Assembly: GCA_003313425.1 (NCBI GenBank)
Contig: NHZP01000024.1
Span: 620,001-684,000, forward strand
DNA from: Pseudopyrenochaeta lycopersici
Taxonomy: Eukaryota > Ascomycota > Dothideomycetes > Pleosporales > Pseudopyrenochaetaceae
Length of the DNA stretch: 64,000 bases
Reading direction: 5' to 3'
The notes beneath the pieces are model-generated. The model worked only from the letters and a program-made list of their open reading frames with translations. It had not been told where the DNA came from and searched no databases. Below, piece after piece: positions 53,309-63,955 of the stretch. The position numbers and the translations under genes are program-made. The first letter of the stretch is position 1. Every line of letters begins with the position of its first letter.

Positions 53309-54799
53309 ATGAGCAGCGAAACAAACGGCAGCAAGCCAGGACTAATTACCGATCGCAACGAACTCGCAAGAGTTAATACCTTCCCTAACGCCGAGTTTAC
53401 TATCCCGCCATCTGATTCCCTCTCAAGATGCCGAAGTGTCCCAACTCATTCCGCCGATGCCCAGGCATTGGAGAAAACGACGGGGAATCCAAGAAACGCC
53501 ATTGCAACTGGAGATGAAGAGAAACAGTCTATAACCTCTCACAATGATGATGAGGTAACTTACCCTGAAGGTGGCCTTGGAGCCTGGTCAGTTGTGCTGG
53601 GCTCTTTCTTGGGCCTTGTCGCTGCTTTAGGAATGATGAATAGCGTGGGTGTCTACCACAGCTATATCGCAGAGCATCAGTTGCAGGGCTACAGCGAGAG
53701 CACCATCAGCTGGATCTTCTCCATGTATGTCTTCCTGTCGTTCTTCTGTGGGCTTCAGATTGGACCAATCTTTGACGCCCATGGACCGAGACTTCTTGTC
53801 CCAGCTGGTAGCATCCTGTTGTGTGCCTCGATGTTTCTCCTCGGCATATGTACGAAATACTGGCACTTCTTCATGGTCTTTGGCGTTCTTGGTGGTGTCG
53901 GAACGTCCCTTATTTTCACGCCAGCATTAGCAGCCGTCAGCCATTTCTTCCTTCTCAAGAGAGGCAATGCTACAGGAGTTGCGGCTGCCGGGGGATCCCT
54001 TGGAGGCGTCATCTTCCCATTGGCACTCCAGCGACTTTTGCCCACCGTTGGATTCGCATGGGCAACTCGCATTATTGGTTTCGTGAATGTTTTCTGCTGC
54101 ATCATGGCCTGCGTGCTCATTCGCTCTCGACTACCACCCAAACCTGGACAGTCTGTCATCCCGGATTTCCGTATCTTCCGCGATTGCTCGTATCTACTCC
54201 TGACAGTTGGTATCTTTATGATGGAATGGGCCCTTTTCGTTCCAATCACCTACCTTACGACTTTCGCAACATCGACCGGCGCTATGAGTCCTGAATTCTC
54301 TTATCAACTGATAGCTATTTTCAACGCGGGAAGCTGTATCGGACGATGGGTACCGGGATTTCTAGCAGATAAGCTAGGACGCTTCAACAGCATGATCGCT
54401 GCGCTTGCTATATGTTCAGCAACATCACTCACTTTCTGGCTGCCGGCATCCCTTCTCACTCCAACGACATCTGCAGAAGCTACAGCCATCAAAGTCCTAT
54501 CTATTGTGTACGCAGTTGTTTTCGGTTTCGCCTCTGGCTCGAACATTTCTTTGACTCCAGTGTGTGTCGGTCAGCTGTGTGATACGAGTCAGTATGGACG
54601 TTACTACGCAACTTGCTACACCGTTGTTTCATTCAGCACCCTTACAGGTATCCCTATTGCGGGCAACTTGATCCAGGCAGCTGGTGGACACTATTGGGCT
54701 GTTGTTATCTGGACTGCTATTTGCTACGTTGTCGCATCGGGCTGCTTCATCTGGAGCCGAGCGCTTCAAGTTGGATGGAAGTTGGGGGTAAAGTTTTAG
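53309..54799 (+). CDS. MFS transporter, monocarboxylate/MCH-type
   Basis: A single-exon protein of 496 residues from the ATG at 53309 (MSSETNGSKPGLITD). The frame is open 54 nt further upstream but without an ATG. After a polar cytosolic N-terminus of about 90 residues comes the family-typical YPEGGLGAWSVVLGSFLGLV, then 12 predicted membrane helices in two halves with a central loop around RSRLPPKPGQSVIPDFRIF. Landmarks include GPIFDAHGPRLLVPAGSILL (helix 2-3 loop), GVAAAGGSLGGVIFPL (helix 5) and GFLADKLGRFNSM (helix 8-9 loop). These fit the fungal SLC16-like group of the major facilitator superfamily, which includes yeast Mch proteins (Mch5 carries riboflavin). Substrate cannot be told from sequence. 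It should sit in the plasma or vacuolar membrane. Confidence 0.85.
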   Translation: MSSETNGSKPGLITDRNELARVNTFPNAEFTIPPSDSLSRCRSVPTHSADAQALEKTTGNPRNAIATGDEEKQSITSHNDDEVTYPEGGLGAWSVVLGSFLGLVAALGMMNSVGVYHSYIAEHQLQGYSESTISWIFSMYVFLSFFCGLQIGPIFDAHGPRLLVPAGSILLCASMFLLGICTKYWHFFMVFGVLGGVGTSLIFTPALAAVSHFFLLKRGNATGVAAAGGSLGGVIFPLALQRLLPTVGFAWATRIIGFVNVFCCIMACVLIRSRLPPKPGQSVIPDFRIFRDCSYLLLTVGIFMMEWALFVPITYLTTFATSTGAMSPEFSYQLIAIFNAGSCIGRWVPGFLADKLGRFNSMIAALAICSATSLTFWLPASLLTPTTSAEATAIKVLSIVYAVVFGFASGSNISLTPVCVGQLCDTSQYGRYYATCYTVVSFSTLTGIPIAGNLIQAAGGHYWAVVIWTAICYVVASGCFIWSRALQVGWKLGVKF

Positions 54800-56190
54800 G
54801 ACAGGGTATAGGACTGTTCCTGCTGGATGCTTCTGGGTGTGCAGCAGCTCTGGGCAGGGACAACGACTGATTCGCGATCTTGTCTGCGTTTATTTCAGGC
54901 GTGGCAACAGCCTGCATAACAAAAAATTCATGTTCCTTTTGATTCGTTCAATATTCACGCGTTTGTTTTTCAGCTTTCTCGTATCTTGCTACCCTTGCTT
55001 TCGTTGATTTTCATATCGATCTACATATAGACTAGGAATACAATCGTTCAGCACCATACTCTCATCCACCCACATCCGCCTTCCAATTATCGTGAGGCTT
55101 AAACGTCTAGTTTTGTAGTAATATCGAAAATAGATTATCTCCCGCCGACGGCGCACCGAGCCGCGGAACATCAAGTGATGTTTGAACCAACAACGTCAAC
55201 GGTACCTAGTGACGCGATAGTAATCCGCAATCTAGCATTCTTCCAATCTCCGCTCACTACTCACTTGTTCGCTCAAAATTTTATAGTCGGAACTGATACT
55301 TCCGCACAGAATTGCCGCCGATACTTTAGAAACTTCGACCTGTCGAATATGAGATGGAGCGCGAAGACGTGATGCGTGGGGCTTGCCCCTGAACCAATCA
55401 AGCCACAAGCACGTGGATCTTGAACCGAATACGCCTCAAGCGCTGTTATCTAGGTCCATCGGCCCCAACTTCATCCGTCTTCTTTGGCTCCACTTTCGTC
55501 AATCATCGCCAGAAGCAACAGTGGCGCTGTACAGTTGGCAATTCCTTGGCTTGTCGCTCGCTCTTTCGCCTGACTTCGCGTAACGGTCCGCCAAATGACA
55601 GGACGTTGTTAGTCTTGGTGCGTGTGATGACGCGATGCGCGACGCACGCTCAGGGCAATGTGCTGTGCATCGCTTGACGATTGCGAATCTTAATGGCGAG
55701 ACTTATGGATTTGAAGCGCAGGGGGCAGGGAGCTGAGCGCGCGCTGCATCGCTTGGACGCGCTGTGGCGATGATCCCTGTCTTCGAGATCGCTTTTGTCG
55801 TGGCTGCGACTTGCTTTGGACGCTTCAGGACGCCAGCTGAGGCATAATTGGGTTCAGGAGGGTTCAATGAACGCAAATCCAACCGTTATTGGCAAGTGGA
55901 CATTGCGTTGTTTGGCGTCTGGCGGTCTGACATTGGTGAGATGGCACGATGGGGGTTTCCTTGATCCATGAGTGCGCCATCAACCATTCTGCTTCAGGTA
56001 CTTTTCCAGTTTGAGCTGAGGGCTTGATGTAGCGTTCCTGTCAATTTCCTGACAACCACTTTTGTTTTTGATGGAGGACCCAGCTGTTCATGCTTTGGCG
56101 CTTTTTGGCTTCCGAACTATCTTCTCCGTCGTTTCTCTAATTAATTACTTCGTTATCTTTATAGGGTATTTTTGATGCCTTCCCGCCATC
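54800..56190. other. 1.4-kb intergenic region
   Basis: Between the transporter and ankyrin-protein genes, both on plus. Only short frames without domains. The part just before 56191 is T-rich and pyrimidine-rich, as in fungal promoters. Confidence 0.45.
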
Positions 56191-59100
56191 ATGAAGTCCT
56201 GCTCTTGTCTCTCTTCTTCAGATAGTGCAATGGAAGCACCGGTGCCGTTTCGTCAGGTCGGCCTGGAGCTGGACAAAGATACCGCCAAAACCAGCGTGCT
56301 GAGGCGCAAAAACTCCACACTCCAGACATCAGTCGAAGTTTTGAAGTGCAAGTTCGCGAAGCCAACAACAGTACAAGGAGGGGAATTCATCCCATCGAAG
56401 CAATGGACACCAATCTACTATGCTGTCTACCACCAACGCGAGGCGGCTCTTTCTCATTTTCTGCGGAATGGTGGTTCACCAAACGATGTGGACGGCACCG
56501 GCCAGCCACCTCTATGTATTGCAGCCGCCAATGGACACATTGGAATCGTCAAGATATTATTGGAAGCTGGTGCAGACATCAACGCAGCAAACAAAAATGG
56601 CGGGGAGACTGCTTTGCACATCGCTATCAAACATGGCCGAAGTGACCTCATCGACCTCATCCTCCCGTATAGTCCAAATCTTGAAGCTCAGACAGGGGGA
56701 ACACGCGAAACAGTACTTCACTACGCAGCATCAAAGTCGGGGTCTTTAGCCACTGTAGTCGCACTGCTCAAGCTTGGGGCAAAATACGACACTCTCAATG
56801 CCAACGGTCAAACTCCAGCAGAAGCCGCGTTACAAAGCAACAATCTCCATGGAGCCGTCGCCATCATTAACGCTGCACATGGAAAGCGAAAAAACCTGGT
56901 GAAAGAGAAGGAGATGCTTCTGAAGCATGTGCAAAAAACTAATGGCCGCTTTTCGATCGGCAATGATCTCATTGCTGACATTTTCTCGGCCGCCTGCGAT
57001 CCAGACTCGACTGTCCTGGTGGAGGCAATCAAGCGGGACGATGCAGGTTTGGTAGAAATGTTCTTGGAGAAGGGCTCCGACCCGGATCGGCAAACAGCGA
57101 AAGGTATGCGACCAATTTTTGTAGCATTGGAGTGTGCTGGCGCACCAGTTATACAAGCACTCGTCAAGAACAACGCGGATGTGTCGATCCGGGATGCAAA
57201 GGGTCTTAACGTTCTACAAGCCGCCTTTGAAAGCCCATTGGCACAGGATACGGAGGCTATGCCCGCCATATTCGACTCTTTGCTCAACAATGGCGCGAAT
57301 GCTATGGTGACATATCCGAATGGCCAAACCCTGCTCCATCGTGCCGTATCCCCACGATTCGGTCATTCAAGGGTAGCGCACCTGCTCATCAACTCTGGAG
57401 TTGAAGTGAACGCACAAGATGAAGACGGAAACACAGCTTTGCATCTTGCGACGCATAGTCGCTCATGCGTCGAGGCTTTGTTGAAGCAGGGTGCCAATCC
57501 GGAACAGCTTAATTTTGATGAGCTTACGCCTTTGCTGTATGCAGCGACATATGGCAGAAAGGAGAAAGAACCGGACCTAGACTCCCTAATTAGGGTATCT
57601 AGTCTTCGCTTTACCAATTCTAATAATCAAACAGCGTTGCATCTCGCCGCAGCGAACGGTTTAGAGAAAATGATTCGCCTCCTCCTTCGAGCCCGCGCAG
57701 AGACTATGATTGTTGATTCGAACAAGAACACGCCACTTCTTCTTGCTGTCAAGAATCATCAATGGTCTACCGTACCTCTCCTCACAATTCCTCCTAGTAT
57801 AAACTCATGGGATCAAGATGGCATGAGCGCCCTCCACCACATCGCTAGAAGCATACCCAAAGGCCCATCAACATGGAAAGACGTCGCTGCTGCTGCCGCT
57901 CCATTTTGCGACCGTGGTGTGAGTAGAAGCATGCGCGACCGATCAGGAGCCACTCCACTCATCCAGGCCATCAAGACGCTTCCTGAGGAGGGCTTACCGG
58001 TCATTCATATTCTGTTGATGCAAAAGACGGATCGAAGGGCGAGCTGGAATTGCGTCAGCCACGAGGATCATCAAAGATGTGATGCAATTTACTATGCAAT
58101 AACATTGCGGAAGGTCGCTTTCGTTGAAGCACTGCTCCAACACGGAGCGATGATTACATTCAAGGAATGGATCCCAAGTAGAGGACAACTCGATCTTTCA
58201 GCCGATACCGATAAGCAGATCATGAAGCTTCTCGTACAATACGAATGGGCACGCCGTGCAGGCTCGCTCCGTAGACAGTCTGGTGGTCCGGATGCCGAAG
58301 TTCCCATGTTTTCTAAGATTTTCCCCGCCAAGGAGATCAAACAGATGATCTCTATGGGTCTAGAGGTGAATGATTTGCCAAAGTCTCCCCTTGGGACCTC
58401 AATGCTCTGGGCGATCTTGCACCACATCCCACTGCAACCACCAATGGCTCCCGACTACCTCTTTGACACAATAAAGCTCATACTGGACTCTGGTGCTGAT
58501 CCGAATGCTGGAACTGCAAGAGGCTCGAGACGCTCACCGTCACCAATGACCCAGTCGCCCCAAGTGTCGAGGGACAGCTTGCCCTTGTCCCTACACCCAA
58601 TTACGTTCCTTCTCGAAGAAACACCAACGATCGATATTGATATAGTAACCCTTCTTTTGACGAAGGGTGCGAAGTTGTCTGTCCCATCGCCATTCTACGG
58701 CGGTCGCTTCCCCCTGCACTCCGCTGCCAAGGCGAACCGAATGGATATTGTCGACGAATTCTTGGTACAGCGCGCGGATGTGAATTGTGAGGATCAGAGC
58801 GGACGGACGCCACTTTTCATCGCTGCGGAGCAAGGGTTGTGGGAGATCGTTGACGCCCTGCTCCGCCGTGGTGCTAAGATTAGTGCCGAGGACACCGCGA
58901 AGAACACGCCGTTGCATGCAGCGGCCATCGGCGGTAGCAAGAGGGTCATTGCAACGCTAATACGTGCAGGTGCGAAAGCCAATGTCAAGAATATGAAGGA
59001 TGAGACGCCGCTGGCTTGCGTGCCTAGTGACCTGGATGAAAAGGAATTAAGCAAGATTATTCCAATGCTGAAGGATTCTGAAGAGAAAGAGAGGCGGGAT

Positions 59101-59838
59101 GAGGATCGCAAACGAAAGCAAGAAGAACAAAATGCTGCCTTTGACGCCAGGATGAAGCAGCGAAAGGAGGAGGATGCCAAGCTAAGGCAGCGAAAAGAGC
59201 AAGAACAGAACGAGAGGCTCCGAAAAGAACGAGACTTTAATGCCAAACTTCAAAGGGAGCGAGAAGAGAAGCAGAGAAAGATCGATCAGACCTCGAAAAC
59301 CATCATCGTGCCACCAAAGTCTCCGAAATTGTCCATGTTCAGAACGCCGTCACTTCTATCACCTCGACCCAAGATCTCGCCTCCTCCCGCTACAACTCTG
59401 CCTAAACAAAACTCAATGGTTAGTATGCGCATCACCACACCACCCTCTTCCAAACTACTGGAACGCAGTTCTACCACTTCTAAACCCACCCCTGCGACTC
59501 CTCGATCAGTCAGCACTCCTCTGCAGTCCACAACGGCCCTGAGAGCCATACCTGCTATTGCTCCGACAGCCACGACGATTCAAAGATCTGCAACTACTGA
59601 TTTCTATGGCATCACGAGTTCGAAACCTGCTAACCCTGCTTTGACTCAGAAGCCACTTCCTTCCCCTAGGATCGATAGTGGCTTCGGGCATAAGAGGCCT
59701 GCTGATGTTGAGAAACCGCTCCCAGCACTTGATCGGAACAAATCAACTCTCGGACCCCACGAAGATCACAAGGCGAGGGAGAGTGGACATGAGTTGAATG
59801 ACTGGCTGGCTTTGAGCAAGATGCTGGAGAATTTGTAG
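56191..59838 (+). CDS. Large ankyrin-repeat protein with C-terminal coiled coil
   Basis: A single-exon frame of 1215 residues. Starts at 56191 (MKSCSCLSSSDSAMEAPVPF) and at the in-frame ATG 14 codons on (MEAPVPF) are both possible. Ankyrin repeats appear in blocks: residues about 70-230 (GQPPLCIAAANGHIGIVKIL; ETALHIAIKHGRSDLIDLIL), about 280-560 (NGQTLLHRAVSPRFGHSRVA; GNTALHLATHSRSCVEALL; NQTALHLAAANGLEKMIRLL) and about 830-940 (GRFPLHSAAKANRMDIVDEF; GRTPLFIAAEQGLWEIVDAL; KNTPLHAAAIGGSKRVIATL). They are diverged from each other, unlike the array at 8.7 kb. A Lys/Glu/Arg-rich coiled coil (about 965-1035, RKRKQEEQNAAFDARMKQRK) and a Ser/Thr/Pro-rich tail follow, ending NDWLALSKMLENL. No NTPase domain is present, so it is not a STAND protein. 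Likely a scaffold; no specific function is known to me. Confidence 0.8.
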   Translation: MKSCSCLSSSDSAMEAPVPFRQVGLELDKDTAKTSVLRRKNSTLQTSVEVLKCKFAKPTTVQGGEFIPSKQWTPIYYAVYHQREAALSHFLRNGGSPNDVDGTGQPPLCIAAANGHIGIVKILLEAGADINAANKNGGETALHIAIKHGRSDLIDLILPYSPNLEAQTGGTRETVLHYAASKSGSLATVVALLKLGAKYDTLNANGQTPAEAALQSNNLHGAVAIINAAHGKRKNLVKEKEMLLKHVQKTNGRFSIGNDLIADIFSAACDPDSTVLVEAIKRDDAGLVEMFLEKGSDPDRQTAKGMRPIFVALECAGAPVIQALVKNNADVSIRDAKGLNVLQAAFESPLAQDTEAMPAIFDSLLNNGANAMVTYPNGQTLLHRAVSPRFGHSRVAHLLINSGVEVNAQDEDGNTALHLATHSRSCVEALLKQGANPEQLNFDELTPLLYAATYGRKEKEPDLDSLIRVSSLRFTNSNNQTALHLAAANGLEKMIRLLLRARAETMIVDSNKNTPLLLAVKNHQWSTVPLLTIPPSINSWDQDGMSALHHIARSIPKGPSTWKDVAAAAAPFCDRGVSRSMRDRSGATPLIQAIKTLPEEGLPVIHILLMQKTDRRASWNCVSHEDHQRCDAIYYAITLRKVAFVEALLQHGAMITFKEWIPSRGQLDLSADTDKQIMKLLVQYEWARRAGSLRRQSGGPDAEVPMFSKIFPAKEIKQMISMGLEVNDLPKSPLGTSMLWAILHHIPLQPPMAPDYLFDTIKLILDSGADPNAGTARGSRRSPSPMTQSPQVSRDSLPLSLHPITFLLEETPTIDIDIVTLLLTKGAKLSVPSPFYGGRFPLHSAAKANRMDIVDEFLVQRADVNCEDQSGRTPLFIAAEQGLWEIVDALLRRGAKISAEDTAKNTPLHAAAIGGSKRVIATLIRAGAKANVKNMKDETPLACVPSDLDEKELSKIIPMLKDSEEKERRDEDRKRKQEEQNAAFDARMKQRKEEDAKLRQRKEQEQNERLRKERDFNAKLQREREEKQRKIDQTSKTIIVPPKSPKLSMFRTPSLLSPRPKISPPPATTLPKQNSMVSMRITTPPSSKLLERSSTTSKPTPATPRSVSTPLQSTTALRAIPAIAPTATTIQRSATTDFYGITSSKPANPALTQKPLPSPRIDSGFGHKRPADVEKPLPALDRNKSTLGPHEDHKARESGHELNDWLALSKMLENL

Positions 59839-60832
59839 GATCCTACGCACATTCCTTCGAATTAAACTTTCCTACACTCTTTTTCATTTACTACATTGCG
59901 TTACCGGGAAGTACACACATTTAGCGTCTGATCTTTAGTTCGCCACTTCTTAGGCATAGTTTTAGAAGCGTCTTCCGCTCTATATTATTTAAGAAGAGCG
60001 TACCTGGAAGCATACCATGCCAGGATATATATGACGATACCCCTTTTACGATCCTTAGTCTAAATTAATAGCTTAGTAGCATTTGCATCTGCATTGCGAT
60101 TTCTTTTGTTGCTGGAAAGTGGGCAGAGATACGAGGACAAAACGGGCCTTCCACTCTACGAGAAAGAATATTCAGACATCGAGAAGGATGGAATTAGTAT
60201 AAATACATCAAGTAACAATAACAATCCTGGAAATTTCCATTGGCAATTTCGAGTTGGTCAGACCAAATCTCGATCCAATTGCAAGTTTTATCTTCACAGG
60301 CTTTCAAACTAGCTCTCGGATCACATTGCTTCTTGAGTAGTCAGGTATGAATATAGGTCATACTATGGTGCCTTCTACACAGCACAACCGTTGAGCTCCT
60401 GTTGCCCTATAGTCCTTATGCATAGCGTTATCTAAGCTTTGTGAGCTAAGCACGCTCAGGTCAGAACACATAGGATGGCTCGCTAGACGAGCAGAGGCGA
60501 GTTCACTTGAGCCATAGCGGCACATGTGATGACATTATGATGATGTGTAGGCAAGCCCTAGAAGAACATATTTCCTTGTCAACTACTGAAGCTTCTTCGC
60601 TTTAGTCCAGAAGGATGCGCCGAAACTTTGCGGCCTGATCATGTTAGAACCAGATCATCACATGCTCATGGATTAAACGTCTCGTCCAAATTACTTGATC
60701 GACAAGGACCTGTAACACTGGGCGAGATTACTGAAGTAAGAAGTCTATGATGGTAATCCAGTGATCATAATTCAATTCGAGGATCATTAGCCTGCACGCG
60801 AAGATTCCTACTACAAAAAATCGACAATAGCC
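59839..60832. other. Convergent 3' spacer, no gene seen
   Basis: AT-leaning sequence between the ankyrin protein gene (plus) and the solo STAND N-terminal gene (minus). The frame 60094-60312 has no ATG start of its own and no domain. Confidence 0.5.
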
Positions 60833-62161
60833 TCATGACTTTTGGATCGGTTGTACATCTGGACTAGGCTGAGACGCAAGTTTCCTCCCATTACCATAAT
60901 CATGCCAGCTTGCCTCATTTTTGCCATCGTCATTGACATCCAAAACTTTGTCGCTTTGTGGCGATAGCTTCACGTCTTTGGGGTTTGGGAAGCTAATACT
61001 TGCAATGTCGCGCGACATCTGTTGGACTGACTCATCGCTAAGGTGGCCACCAATCTGCCTTATTCTGACACCGTAACCACGATTTTTACCATGTATAGTC
61101 TTTTGACTGGTTGATACCAGGAATTGCACAGTGTCCTCTCCCGTAGCGTGGTTGTCGATGATACTTATGTTTTCCTGGGCGTGTTGGTCTGCTTTAGAGA
61201 TAATGTCCCTGCACTGACGAGTAGTTTTCCACTCTTCTCGTAACCTTCGTAGATCTTCAATCCCATCCTGATCCAGTGCTGTTTGTGACTTTGCCATCAA
61301 TCGGTCCATTAAGTCTTGCATATGTCTCTCCAACCTTGCCGTTGTTTGATCAAGACTTATCTTGCATTCTTTAATGCTATCGCTAGTTATTTTTTCAGGA
61401 AAATTGCCTGGATCTGAAGAAGAGTTTTCATCGCGCTGTGCTGGCCTGAGCTGGAGTTGATTGATGTGCTCAGACAGTTGGGCGCAAATAAGGAGGCATT
61501 TTTGTGTGCTTAAGCGTTCCTCCTTGATGCGTCGCAGTTCTGTTGTCTCCTGATCTGTCGCAGTGCGTGCAAATATTACCTCAAGTTTATCGTCAATACT
61601 TGCAAGTCGAGCCTCCAGGTCGTCGGTAGCAGTTTTAATTAGCTCTCGATATTCTTCAAGACGTTCGGCGGTAACGGATGATTGGCGGCTGGTCGAGCAA
61701 AAATAAGCAAAAGCTATCAGGCCGGTGTAGTGTTGAAGGACTCACAGGTTCGCATCAGTAAGAGCAATAGTGATTGTAGTTTGATACCCAGCCAGCAAAT
61801 TCCTGAAGCCGTCGATGTCATCACCCAGGTATCTTAGCTTGGCCCAATCACGAAAGCTTGCTCGGTCCCCACCAGAGCGTGAGCAACACTTCAAAAGTTC
61901 TTGTGCAAACTCCTCACAAGCTTTGCCGCATCGCAGCAGAGGCAGATCTAGCGCGGAAAGGTCCACATCTGTAGCCGACGTGACGGTGTCAGTTAAGGAC
62001 TGCAAAACCCCAATCAAGGCTTCAAGCTCTTGGATGAGATCGCGTACGCGCTTGGGATGGGTTTGAAAGCTCTGAACAGTTTTGAAAAGTGCGACACTAG
62101 AATGACATGCAAAAGTGACTAACGTTAGCAGCCCCGAAGCAAGGCTTATAGGTTCTGCCAT
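60833..62161 (-). CDS. Solo fungal STAND N-terminal domain protein (PF17111-like)
   Basis: Exon 1 is 62161-61746 (MAEPISLASGLLTLVTFACH to ALTDAN) and exon 2 is 61688-60833. The 57-nt intron (61689-61745) has donor GTGAGT and acceptor CGACCAG, and the join gives LRQSSVTAERLEEYRELIKT. The product has 423 residues. The N-terminus (SSVALFKTVQSFQTHPKRVR; DLIQELEALIGVLQSLTDTV; LPLLRCGKACEEFAQELLKC) is the helical domain found at the start of many fungal NACHT/STAND proteins and often labelled azaphilone-cluster protein L N-terminal-like. A second helical segment with RLIKEER-like sequence (LRRIKEERLSTQKCLLICAQ) and HMQDLMDRL follows, then HGKNRGYGVRIRQIGGHLSD. No P-loop NTPase or sensor repeat follows, and the frame ends cleanly. 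In known NLR systems such domains signal; a stand-alone copy could act as partner or regulator, which is inference. Confidence 0.75.
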
Positions 62162-63471
62162 GGCACTGTCAACTTCATGCGACAGAGTGGAAACTTCAGC
62201 CTACGCATCGCGGGGTCGAGCTTATGTACATTTGTGCTAAGTCACATTACAGCCAAAACAGCGCTTAAGCCTCATGCTTGATTGGTGTTCGCTTTGTTGT
62301 AAGCGCGAGCGCTAACACGACTGAGGAGGGGCAACTACCCAACCAGCGCCCTTTTTCGCTTCGACAAACAAATAGGGCCAGCATCCTCTTCGATCACACA
62401 GGTGTTCAGCTTTCAAATAAATCAGAAATGAATTTTACCAACCTAAAAGACACTCGACGAAGAGAGCTAGAGTTTGCTATCAACAGCTTCCTAAGCCTCT
62501 TCAAACTCATCGTCCTCAGGCTGTATTTGAATGACATGGCCGATTTCGTTTACGACTCCAAAGTTAAATTCAACAACAAGAGCTTAATGTACCCCCAATT
62601 GCACAGCTATACAGAAAGACTGAGGGCTTTGCCAAGACACTTGAAGCACTATATAGAAGTGACGTAGTATTTGCTGTCGTCGACAATGCAAATGGTACAA
62701 CCAAATAATTACTCAATAGCAGCATGTATTCGAAGGGACTATGCTCATGATATCCGCAGGAACCACACTGTCAAAAATCAAGATGGGGTCAAACTTATGG
62801 TGGAGCGGATCCTTTGGCGAGAAGGTAAAGAGAAGCAGAATGTGAGGAGTAAGTCGACCTAGCATATCTCTGTTACCCAGATCCCAGGACATTTTTGAGC
62901 GATGGGGTTAGCGGGACGTTGGGTCATGGCTAGAAAGTTGTAAGGGGATTTTTCATATCTTTCTCATGGGAAACGACTTTGAGGAATCGTCAACTGGCCT
63001 TATGGCGATTCTGGTGCAGTAATTTAAAATAAATTTTAGAGCTATTGATGAGTGCAATATTAAGCCTTGGGTAAACTTGAAGGTGTTTTCAGTTGCATTG
63101 GTCTATATTTACTATCCGGCCACGCTAAATTGTAGCTTGATCTCTCTTAGAATCGGTGTTCTTGTATCATAATCTTACGCTGTATTTGGGGGTAGAGGAC
63201 ATGACGAGAAAATTTCAAACGAAGGTAAACTCCTCTTTATTGTACGAATAATTGTATATATTTAACATAAATTTGGTTTAAATAGGTTCATGAAAGCGTT
63301 GGAGAAAATACAAGTTATAGATGCAGCTCGTAATCACATTGCTTGTAAGATAACCATACTGTACCATGTAGCAGCATAGTCGCTTACAAGGCATCAGACT
63401 CTTGAAGAAACCGAACAAGTAGAGACTAAATGCTTTACATCTCCTCCTAAATTCATTTCATGTATATATCT
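62162..63471. other. 1.3-kb AT-rich intergenic region
   Basis: Upstream of the solo STAND-domain gene and downstream of the small secreted protein. A plus-strand ATG frame from 62428 to 62667 (MNFTNLKDTRRRELEFAINS) is protein-like for 79 codons but isolated, and I cannot assign it. The rest is AT-rich and featureless. Confidence 0.4.
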
Positions 63472-63955
63472 TCATTGAACAATTATGGGATTGCCTGATT
63501 TTTTTTTGACTGCACACGATTCAAGCCGACTTTGTGCATCCCATCGGGTTGCTATCCTCCTGTATTTTATCAGCAATTGTATGATAGGCTCCAACATACC
63601 CTCAAGTCTACGCACATCGAAAGTGCAAGTTATTTTCGAGAACCCCAATGCACTACAAATGGTAGTATCTACTGTGTGGTTAGCTGTCTTATCACTGCTC
63701 TGGAAAGGGGTGGAGAAAGAAGAGAGGAGACACATTAGATCCGAAACATCCTGACTTACCAACCGTGCATGAACTAAGTAAAAACTGCTTGAGTAATTCT
63801 TTCACGATGGGGATGGGTATGTCGGGGCAGCAAAATTCTTCCGTAGAGCCTTGGCGACGAGCAAGTGCTGCAGCATCGTCATTCTTGTGGCGTTGATTTA
63901 TTGTGGCAGCGGAGGAAAGCGTAAGAAGAGTGACAAAAACCGGGAAAAACTGCAT
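63472..63955 (-). CDS. Small secreted Cys-containing protein with Kex2-type site
   Basis: Exon 1 (63955-63760) encodes a signal peptide, MQFFPVFVTLLTLSSAA, an acidic pro-segment ending LARR (residues 31-34, a Kex2-type site) and a mature start QGSTEEFCCPDIPIPIVKEL with Cys42, Cys43 and Cys63. The donor GTAAGT (63759) pairs best with CACACAG (63672) after a GCTAAC branch site, giving an 88-nt intron and an in-frame exon 2 (63671-63472) with three more Cys (TTICSALGFSKITCTF and SRLESCAV). That makes about 131 residues and six mature Cys. A nearer acceptor, TTTCCAG, puts a stop at once, so splicing there would give a shorter product. The family is unknown. The pattern fits small secreted fungal proteins, including effectors and hydrophobin-like or killer-like proteins, but no function can be claimed. 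Confidence 0.6.

Noticed and set aside
62278..62862. Two adjacent plus-strand frames that look partly protein-like
   Set aside because: The first lacks a clear start before 62428, they are not joined by a usable splice pair, and no family is recognised; noted only in the spacer entry.
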